The translations under genes and the position numbers were made by a program. From Sphingosinicella ginsenosidimutans (lineage in GTDB: Bacteria > Pseudomonadota > Alphaproteobacteria > Sphingomonadales > Sphingomonadaceae), in the NCBI RefSeq assembly GCF_007995055.1, contig NZ_VOQQ01000001.1, positions 186,001 through 250,000 on the forward strand: DNA of 64,000 nt. The letters are read 5' to 3'. The notes beneath the pieces were generated by a model. The model searched no databases. It was not told the origin of the DNA and worked only from the letters and a program-made list of their open reading frames with translations. The number at the start of each line of letters is the position of its first letter. The stretch's first letter is position 1. Of the stretch, positions 29,138 through 35,709 are shown piece after piece.

Positions 29138-29149
29138 GTGAGTTAATAT
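29138..29149. promoter_or_regulatory. Candidate TetR half-site upstream of SDR gene
   Basis: GTGAGTTAATAT, differing by two transitions from GTGAATTAGTAT at 21315-21326, lies 42-53 bases before the dehydrogenase start. An imperfect partner (CTCGCAC) follows. It is weaker alone but persuasive as a recurrent word. Confidence 0.4.
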
Positions 29150-29190
29150 CTCGCACGTTATGCCTGCCTCAAACAGGCAAGGAGCGATGA

Positions 29191-30084
29191 ATGACTCTCC
29201 AGGATCGCGTCGCGATCGTCACCGGCGCCGGGAGCGGCCTTGGCCGTTGCCACGCCCTCTATCTTGCCCGCCAGGGAGCGCGGGTCGTCGTCAACGATCT
29301 GGCCGCCGAACCGGCCGAACGGGTCGCCGCGGAGATTCGCGTGGCCGGTGGCGAGGCGATCGCGGCCGCGGCCTCGGTGACCGACGAAGCCGCGGTGGCG
29401 GCGATGGTCGATGCGGCGATGGCGCGCTGGGGCCGCATCGACATCCTCGTCAACAATGCGGGCATTCTTCGCGATCGGAGCTTCGCGAAGATGACGATGG
29501 ACGATTTCAGGCTGATCGTCGATGTCCACCTGATGGGCGCTGCGATCTGCACCAAGGCGGTGTGGGAGATCATGCGTCGGCAGGCCTATGGCCGCATCGT
29601 CATGACCACCTCCTCCTCCGGCCTCTACGGCAATTTCGGTCAGGCCAATTACGGCGCCGCCAAGATGGCGCTCGTCGGCTTGATGCAGACGCTTGCGATC
29701 GAGGGCGAGAAATACGGGATCAGGGTGAACTGCCTCGCGCCGACGGCGGCGACCGGCATGACCGAGGGCGTGCTTTCCGACGCCAGCCTCGCCGCACTCG
29801 ATCCGGCGCTCGTCAGCCCCGGCCTGCTGCTGCTCACCAGCGATGAGGCGCCGACGCGCGCGATCCTCGCCGCGGGCGCCGGCCATTTCGCGGCGGCGAA
29901 CGTCACCCTGACCGAAGGGCGCTTCGTCGGCGCGCGCGACGATGCCGGCGAGCAGGTGATGTGGCACTGGGCCCAGATCTCCGACCGGAGCGGCGAGATC
30001 GTCCCCCCTTACGGCTTCATGCAGGCGGAGCGCGAACTCGCGAGTGCCGGAATGGACGCGCCGGTGATGGCGGCGGCGCGGTGA
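29191..30084 (+). CDS. Short-chain dehydrogenase/reductase (MFE-2 type)
   Basis: NAD(P)-dependent oxidoreductase of 297 residues. It shows VTGAGSGLGRCHALYLA for the cofactor, ILVNNAGILRDRSFAKMT, TSSSGLYGNFGQ (catalytic Ser) and the YGAAK pair. The pattern resembles the 3-hydroxyacyl-CoA dehydrogenase domain of peroxisomal MFE-2 and bacterial homologues, with a C-terminal extension of about 50 residues after the usual SDR core. Its stop overlaps the GTG start of the glycosidase as GTGA. It is likely an alcohol or hydroxyacyl-CoA dehydrogenase in the same pathway. Confidence 0.88.
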   Translation: MTLQDRVAIVTGAGSGLGRCHALYLARQGARVVVNDLAAEPAERVAAEIRVAGGEAIAAAASVTDEAAVAAMVDAAMARWGRIDILVNNAGILRDRSFAKMTMDDFRLIVDVHLMGAAICTKAVWEIMRRQAYGRIVMTTSSSGLYGNFGQANYGAAKMALVGLMQTLAIEGEKYGIRVNCLAPTAATGMTEGVLSDASLAALDPALVSPGLLLLTSDEAPTRAILAAGAGHFAAANVTLTEGRFVGARDDAGEQVMWHWAQISDRSGEIVPPYGFMQAERELASAGMDAPVMAAAR

Positions 30085-31412
30085 CACGAGGGGGCGCGGG
30101 CCCGATCTCGCGACGGGCGCTGCTTGCCGGCGCCGGCGCTGCGATCGGTGCGAGCGCCCTCGCCTCCCCTTCCACCGGTTCGCGCGGACGCCGCCCCGCG
30201 CCGCCGGGCTTCCTTTGGGGCACCGCCATCTCGGCTCATCAGAGCGAGGGCAACAACACCAACAGCGACGCCTGGCTCGCCGAGAATATCCGTCCGACGC
30301 TGTTCCGCGAACGATCGGGCGATGCCTGCGACAGCTATCATCGCTATGCCGAGGACATCGAAATCGCCGCGAGGCTTGGCCTCAACTGCTACCGGCTCGG
30401 CATCGAATGGTCGCGGATCGAGCCGAGCGAGGGCCAGTTCTCGAACGCCGAGCTCGATCATTATGCGCGGGTGCTGGAGACGTGCCGGGCCCACGGCCTC
30501 GCGCCCGTCGTCACGTTCAACCATTTCACGACCCCGCTCTGGTTCGCCGCGCGCGGCGGCTTCGAGGTCGAGGATTCACCCGCTCTCTTCGCCCGCTACT
30601 GCCGCCGCGCGGCCGAGCATCTGGGCGGGCCGATGCACCTCGCGACCACCTTCAACGAGGCGAACATCCAGCTGCTCGTCCGCCTCCTCGCCCCCTCCGA
30701 CGAGGCGCGCGCCGGGGTTCGCGCGGCCAATGAGGCGGCGGCGCGAGCGACCGGATCGCCCCGCTTCTCGCGCCTCGCTTATGCCGATCCGGAGATCGTG
30801 ACCCCGATCATGCAGGAGGCGCACCGGCAAGGCTATCGGGCGATCAAGGCGGCGCGGCCCGACCTGCCGGTCGGCCTCACGCTCACCACGCAGGACATCC
30901 AGGCCGCGACGCCCGATGCGCCGGTCGCCCGCTTCCGCGACCGCCTGTACGGTAGCTGGCCCGGCGTCGCGCGCAGCCATGCCGATTTCTTCGGCGTCCA
31001 GACCTATACGCGCTTCCGGGTCGATGCGAACGGCATCGTCCCGCCGCCGCCCGGGGCCGAACTCACCGCGAGCGGCTATGAATTCTATCCGGAGGCGCTC
31101 GCGGCGACGATCCGCTGGGCCCATGCGACGATCGGCAAGCCGATCTACGTCACCGAAAGCGGCATTGCGACCGACAACGACCGGCGGCGCATCGCCTATA
31201 TCGATCGCGCGCTCGACGGCGTGCGGCAATGCCTGGACGAGGGGATTCCGGTCCACTCCTATCTCTACTGGTCGCTGCTCGACAATTTCGAGTGGACGTC
31301 GGGATATGGGGTCCATTTCGGCCTCGTCGCCGTCGACCGCAGCACGTTTCGGCGCACGCTGAAGCCGAGCGCGCTCCATTTCGGCGCCCTTGCGCGGGCA
31401 AACCGGATCTAG
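30081..31412 (+). CDS. Tat-exported family 1 glycoside hydrolase (beta-glucosidase-like)
   Basis: A 443-residue retaining beta-glycosidase. The acid/base Glu is in TTFNEAN at about residue 193 and the nucleophile in IYVTESG at about 359. FLWGTAISAHQSEGNN at the N-terminus and WSLLDNFEW near the C-terminus are family hallmarks. Unlike most GH1 enzymes it begins with a twin-arginine signal (SRRALLAGAGAAIGASALA), so it should act folded in the periplasm. GTG 30081 overlaps the dehydrogenase stop, which fixes the start. It probably removes a sugar from a glycosylated substrate; the sugar is unknown. Its TAG stop shares CTAG with the convergent fragment. Confidence 0.88.
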   Translation: MTRGGAGPISRRALLAGAGAAIGASALASPSTGSRGRRPAPPGFLWGTAISAHQSEGNNTNSDAWLAENIRPTLFRERSGDACDSYHRYAEDIEIAARLGLNCYRLGIEWSRIEPSEGQFSNAELDHYARVLETCRAHGLAPVVTFNHFTTPLWFAARGGFEVEDSPALFARYCRRAAEHLGGPMHLATTFNEANIQLLVRLLAPSDEARAGVRAANEAAARATGSPRFSRLAYADPEIVTPIMQEAHRQGYRAIKAARPDLPVGLTLTTQDIQAATPDAPVARFRDRLYGSWPGVARSHADFFGVQTYTRFRVDANGIVPPPPGAELTASGYEFYPEALAATIRWAHATIGKPIYVTESGIATDNDRRRIAYIDRALDGVRQCLDEGIPVHSYLYWSLLDNFEWTSGYGVHFGLVAVDRSTFRRTLKPSALHFGALARANRI

Positions 31413-31513
31413 GCCTCGGCGCGCTTCGCGATTTCCTCGGCCGCCTCGGCAAAGCCGGTATTGGCGGCGGGAACCCCAGCATAGACGGCGAGGAGCATCA
31501 GCGTCTCCTCTCT
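31409..31513 (-). pseudogene. 3' remnant of a carboxymuconolactone decarboxylase family gene
   Basis: An open stretch of 34 codons encodes REETLMLLAVYAG followed by VPAANTGFAEAAEEIAKR. This matches the C-terminal end of CMD/PcaC proteins, where LLQTAVYCGVPAAN is typical. A TAA stop closes the frame just upstream (31514-31516), only 19 bases from the stop of the bicupin gene, so about three-quarters of the gene is missing. Alternatively a 29-residue peptide could start at the ATG at 31498 behind GAGGAG. Deletion after a rearrangement is the simpler view. Confidence 0.55.
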
Positions 31514-31532
31514 TTATCGCGACGCCGCTCCC

Positions 31533-32654
31533 TCAGGGCTGCACGATCTTCCGGCGCGGACCGATATAGTTCTTTACCCCGGCTTCCGATCCGAGCGCAT
31601 GGATGCGGCCGTCCATCTCCTCCTGCCAGATCAGCGATTCGATCGCGATGTGCATCGGGTGATCCTGGACGGTCAGCGTCCCCTGGTCGACGGGGGAGCC
31701 GTCCGGCGAACCCATATAATGGGCATGTTCCGACCAGCCGGGCGCCGACAGCATGAGATCGCCGACGCCCCATTCGTAGGTCTGCCCGTCGACGACGCTC
31801 TTCCCGCCATTGCCCAGGAAATAATAATTGATCGACGAGGAGCTGTGACGATGGCCCCGCTTGACCTCGGGCGGCCGGTTGCTGCGGGTGCCGCCGGACA
31901 TGGTAGCGAAGAAGCTGTGCGTGGTGCCGTTGCGGCGCTCCGTCGCCGGATTGTAGAGCAGCATGATCCCGCGATTGTTGGTGCGCGGCGCAAACGGCAG
32001 GTTCTCGCGCACCTTTGCCCAGGGCCAGTGCAGCGCCTTCGATTCGACGACATCGATATCGACCAGATATTCGTAGCTGCGCATCTTCGCGCCGCCGGTT
32101 TCCAGATCGACCTCGAACGCGGATTCCTGTGGCTTCCACGGCTCGGTCGGGCGGGGACGGCGGATGATGGAGGGGTCGGGATCCTCCTCGACATAATGAA
32201 CGCCGAGCTTTTCGAGCACCGGCGCGTTCGAATAGGTGAAGCACACGAACAGGTCGTCGCCGGTGTTGCGGTGGCGATAGACCTGCATGGACGGGATGTT
32301 GCACACATCCCACTTTTCGAGCCGGATCTGCTCGCCGCTCACTTCGACCACGCCGGTCCCGCGAACGCACATTTCGAGCTGGTTGGAGTTGCGGCGGATC
32401 GGCGCGCTCTCCTCACCGGGCTTCAGCACGTTGATCGTGACATCGGTTCCCGGCGCAAGGCCGAGCCCCGGCGCCTTCGCATAGGGATGGACGACCGCGC
32501 TGGCGCGACGGCCGTTGTCCGGGCGATCGAGATCGGCCAGCCGCTCGATCTCGCGCTCGATCGAGGCGCGCGGAACGACGAGCGCGGGCCAGATTTCCGG
32601 GCCCGACGGTTGTGCGCCGCTGCGATCGAGAAATTGGGGCGTGAGTTCGGTCAC
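31533..32654 (-). CDS. Bicupin dioxygenase-like protein (gentisate 1,2-dioxygenase-like)
   Basis: A 373-residue protein with two cupin domains. The C-terminal cupin carries plausible metal ligands (RGHRHSSSSINYYFLGNG and WSEHAHY). The N-terminal cupin (SAPIRRNSNQLEMCVRGTG) has lost them. Gentisate and related dioxygenases open hydroxylated aromatic rings with Fe(II). The start is GTG at 32654 behind AGGACAG; no ATG is in a suitable place. It is the last intact gene in a minus-strand series with aldolase, hydratase and transporter genes. A non-catalytic or isomerase role is possible. Confidence 0.75.
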   Translation of the reverse strand: MTELTPQFLDRSGAQPSGPEIWPALVVPRASIEREIERLADLDRPDNGRRASAVVHPYAKAPGLGLAPGTDVTINVLKPGEESAPIRRNSNQLEMCVRGTGVVEVSGEQIRLEKWDVCNIPSMQVYRHRNTGDDLFVCFTYSNAPVLEKLGVHYVEEDPDPSIIRRPRPTEPWKPQESAFEVDLETGGAKMRSYEYLVDIDVVESKALHWPWAKVRENLPFAPRTNNRGIMLLYNPATERRNGTTHSFFATMSGGTRSNRPPEVKRGHRHSSSSINYYFLGNGGKSVVDGQTYEWGVGDLMLSAPGWSEHAHYMGSPDGSPVDQGTLTVQDHPMHIAIESLIWQEEMDGRIHALGSEAGVKNYIGPRRKIVQP

Positions 32655-32705
32655 CTGTCCTGCCTTTCGACTCCTGTGCCGCCTTCTTGTGCGGACACCA
32701 ACATT

Positions 32706-32721
32706 CAATCACACATGATTG
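32706..32721. promoter_or_regulatory. Palindromic operator candidate upstream of bicupin gene
   Basis: Perfect inverted repeat CAATCA-CACA-TGATTG in an AT-rich patch, 52 bases upstream of the bicupin start and 19 bases downstream of the aldolase stop. It suggests that the bicupin gene has its own regulated promoter. The regulator is unknown; the TetR at 40571-41209 or the LysR are candidates. Confidence 0.45.
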
Positions 32722-32739
32722 TTTTTGTTCCGGCGCTCG

Positions 32740-33546
32740 TCAAGTCGGCACGGCGTCGGTTCGCCGGTCGCCAGCGTCGGGACGGACCTGCGCGAGCAGC
32801 CGCGTCGCGCCCGCGCGCAGCAGGCCGATATCGGTCCCGACCGACACGAAAAGCACGCCCTGCCCCAGCCGCGCTCGCGCATCCTCGGGATCGAGCGCGA
32901 AAATTCCGGCGGGCTTGCCGCAGGCGGCGATCCGGCGAAGCGCGTCGGCGATCGCCGCCTGCACCTCACCATGGCGCGGATCGCCGAGATGGCCGAGCGA
33001 GGCGGCAAGGTCGCTCGGCCCGATGAACAGCGCATCGACGCCCTCGACCGCGGCAATCTCCTCGATCGCGTCGAGCCCGGGACGGCTCTCGATCTGGAGA
33101 ATGACGCAGATCTGTTCATGGGCGCGCGCGAGATAATCGGGCGCCGTCCCGAAGCCCGAAGCGCGGCTGGTGCTGCTGGCGACGCCGCGCGTTCCCACGG
33201 GCGGGTAGCGGGTCGCCGCGACGATCGCCCGGGCCTGGGCCGCGCTTTCCACCATCGGCACCAAAAGGGTACGCACGCCGAGATCGAGATATTGCGCGAT
33301 GACCGCGCGGTCCTGACTCGGCGGTCGGGCGACCGACTCGATGCCGGAGGCGGCGACCGCCTGGAGCTGCGCGAGCAGGGTCTGCAGCGTGTTCGGCGCA
33401 TGTTCGCCGTCGAACAACAGCCAGTCAAACCCACAGCCGGCGCAGATTTCGGCCGCGGCCGGGCTCGTCAGCGCCTGCCACAGCCCGATCTGCGGACGGC
33501 CCGCGCGCAGGGCCTCGGCGATGCGATTGGGGCGGAGCGCGCTCAT
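32740..33546 (-). CDS. HpcH/HpaI-family class II aldolase
   Basis: Metal-dependent aldolase releasing pyruvate from a 4-hydroxy-2-oxo acid, 268 residues. Family motifs are [25 protein letters not shown], [21 protein letters not shown] and [13 protein letters not shown]. The Glu/Asp metal ligands and the catalytic Arg/His are in place. HpaI acts on 4-hydroxy-2-oxoheptanedioate, giving pyruvate and succinic semialdehyde. The start overlaps the stop of the hydratase gene by ATGA, matching the biochemical order hydratase then aldolase. Confidence 0.88.
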   Translation of the reverse strand: MSALRPNRIAEALRAGRPQIGLWQALTSPAAAEICAGCGFDWLLFDGEHAPNTLQTLLAQLQAVAASGIESVARPPSQDRAVIAQYLDLGVRTLLVPMVESAAQARAIVAATRYPPVGTRGVASSTSRASGFGTAPDYLARAHEQICVILQIESRPGLDAIEEIAAVEGVDALFIGPSDLAASLGHLGDPRHGEVQAAIADALRRIAACGKPAGIFALDPEDARARLGQGVLFVSVGTDIGLLRAGATRLLAQVRPDAGDRRTDAVPT

Positions 33547-34343
33547 GCGAACCGGAACGCGATCGTGCCGAGCGGGCCATAATCCGCACTGAACACGTCG
33601 CCCTCTCCGGCGGGCACCGGCGCGGTGAAGGAGCCGCCCAGGATCACCTCGCCAGCCGACAGCTTCTCGCCATGCGCGAACAGCTTGTTGGCGAGCCAGG
33701 CGGGCCCGTTGGCGGGGTGGTTGAGGACCGCGGCGGCCACCCCCGATTCCTCGATCACCCCGTTGCGCGACAGCAGAGCCGAGATCCAGCGCAGGTCCGT
33801 CTGATCGGGCCGCGTCGGCCGCCCGCCGAGCACGATGCCCGCGTTGGCGGCATTGTCCGAGATGGTGTCCATGACGGTGCGGGTGCGGCCCGTCTCCGGA
33901 TCGACCTGGCGGATGCGCGCATCGATGATCTCGATCGCCGGCTGGATGAAATCGGTCGCGTTGAGGACGTCGCGGATCGTGCAGTCGGGGCCCTCGAGGT
34001 CCGATTTGAGGAAGAAGGCGATCTCGACCTCGACGCGCGGGACGATGAAGCGCGTGAACGGAATGTCCCCGCCGTCGGCGAAGAACATGTCGTCGAGAAG
34101 GAGGCCGTAATCGGGCTCGGTGATGTTCGAGGAGCGCTGCATGGCGCGCGACGTAAGGCCGATCTTGCGGCCTTTCGCCACGCGCCCCTCGGCGAGCTTC
34201 AGCGCCATCCATTCCCGCTGGATCGCATAGGCATCCTCGATCGCCATGCCGGGATGCTCGCGCGAGAAATGGCCGATCTGGGTGCGCGTGCGCTCCGCCT
34301 CGTGGAGACGGCCGGCGAGTTCGGTGACGAGCGCCCTATCCAT
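33543..34343 (-). CDS. 2-oxo-hept-4-ene-1,7-dioate hydratase-like (HpaH family)
   Basis: Hydrates a 2-oxo-alkenedioate during meta-type lower pathways, 266 residues. It matches the HpaH/MhpD family with [41 protein letters not shown] (metal-binding Glu pair), IEIIDARI and [14 protein letters not shown]. It lies between an MFS transporter gene (8-base overlap) and the aldolase gene (4-base overlap), so all three are probably translated together. The exact chain length of the substrate is not deducible. Confidence 0.88.
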   Translation of the reverse strand: MDRALVTELAGRLHEAERTRTQIGHFSREHPGMAIEDAYAIQREWMALKLAEGRVAKGRKIGLTSRAMQRSSNITEPDYGLLLDDMFFADGGDIPFTRFIVPRVEVEIAFFLKSDLEGPDCTIRDVLNATDFIQPAIEIIDARIRQVDPETGRTRTVMDTISDNAANAGIVLGGRPTRPDQTDLRWISALLSRNGVIEESGVAAAVLNHPANGPAWLANKLFAHGEKLSAGEVILGGSFTAPVPAGEGDVFSADYGPLGTIAFRFA

Positions 34344-35679
34344 TCGCGGCCTCGGCTTCCACCGCCGCGCGGCGCAGCAGCTCGCGTCCCCCGAACCACA
34401 GCGCGACCATGCTCGCGATCATGATGACCGGATAGCAGGCGAGCATGGCTGAGGGCAGCGCGAGCGGGCCGGTGAAGAAATATTTCCCGACGAGCGCGAA
34501 GATCGTCGGGCCGATCGCCGAGCCGGTGTTGGTCGCCACCGCGTAGAAGGCGGTCGCCTTCCCCATCAGCCGGGTCGGCGTGACGAAGGACAAAGCGGCG
34601 CTGGTCGCGATCAGCACGCCACCGTCGAACAGCAGCGAGAAGAAGACGCTGCCCCACATCACCGGGATGGACGGCGCGAGCAGGATGAACAAGGTCGGCA
34701 GGATATGGAGCGCGGTGCCGATGAAGGCGACGCGCATGACCGCGTCGGGCGATTTCTTGCCGAGCCGGTCCATGATGTAGCCGAGGCTGAACAGCACGAC
34801 CGGCCCGGTGACAAGCGCGATCGGCCCGAGCACCCGGCCGATCTCCCCCGGCGTCAGGTGCCAGGTCCGCCCGATCGCCGCCGGGAGCCACTGGTTCCAG
34901 CCATTGCCGATCTGGGCCAGGAACATCGCGCCGTAGATCAGCAGATAGACTCGCCGGTTGGCGCCGATATGGCGGAAAAGCTCGCCGAAGGTCGCCGCGC
35001 CGCGCTGCGGCGTGCGCTCCTGCCGCTTCGGTTCGCGGAAGGTGAAGAGCAGCGCCGCGAGCGGGATGCCGATGAGCGCCGGCGTCGCGATCGCGATCTG
35101 CCAGGGATGCAGCCGGCCGAGCAGCGGCACGCCCGCAAAGGTCCCCGCGGCGGCGAGCGACAGGATCAGCGCGCCGCCCCAATTGCCGAGGCCCCGCCCG
35201 AGGATCGGCGACATATAGTAGATGCCGAAGGCGCGGGCGCGGTGTTCGGGCCGGATGCCGTCGCGCATCAGGGCGAAGGCGGACGGCGGCAGCGCCGCCT
35301 CCCCCGCGCCGAGGCCGAGCCGGCCGAGAAAGAGCTGCCAGAACCCGGTCGCGAGCGCGCACACGAGGCCCATGATCGACCAGAAGATCGACGCGATCGC
35401 GATCAGCAACCGCCGGCTCATCCGGTCGGCAAGATAGCCCGCCGGGAAGGCGCAGACGGTGAACAGGAACACGAACGAGAAGCCGAGCAGGAGGCTCATC
35501 TGCACGTCGGTGAGCCCGAGATCGTGGCGGATCGGCTCGACCAGCAGCGAGATGATATTTCGATCGATGCTGCTGATCGAGAAGATCATGGTGAGCGCCA
35601 CGATCATGCGCCACTGCGTCTGGCCTTCGAAGCCGGCCTCTGCGGCCTCCTGGACCATGGCGCCCGATCGCAAGCTCAT
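34336..35679 (-). CDS. MFS transporter
   Basis: Inner-membrane carrier of 447 residues with 12 spans. Span 1 has [20 protein letters not shown], loop 2-3 has [14 protein letters not shown], and [20 protein letters not shown] follows. It belongs to the same broad group as the carrier at 26955-28289, but the two are clearly diverged. ATG 35679 is preceded by AGGAACCGGAA. It sits 30 bases downstream of the TonB receptor gene and overlaps the hydratase gene, so outer- and inner-membrane uptake and catabolism are linked. Confidence 0.87.
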   Translation of the reverse strand: MSLRSGAMVQEAAEAGFEGQTQWRMIVALTMIFSISSIDRNIISLLVEPIRHDLGLTDVQMSLLLGFSFVFLFTVCAFPAGYLADRMSRRLLIAIASIFWSIMGLVCALATGFWQLFLGRLGLGAGEAALPPSAFALMRDGIRPEHRARAFGIYYMSPILGRGLGNWGGALILSLAAAGTFAGVPLLGRLHPWQIAIATPALIGIPLAALLFTFREPKRQERTPQRGAATFGELFRHIGANRRVYLLIYGAMFLAQIGNGWNQWLPAAIGRTWHLTPGEIGRVLGPIALVTGPVVLFSLGYIMDRLGKKSPDAVMRVAFIGTALHILPTLFILLAPSIPVMWGSVFFSLLFDGGVLIATSAALSFVTPTRLMGKATAFYAVATNTGSAIGPTIFALVGKYFFTGPLALPSAMLACYPVIMIASMVALWFGGRELLRRAAVEAEAANG

Positions 35680-35709
35680 TTCCGGTTCCTGTCTGCCTGG
35701 CCGCGTGGG

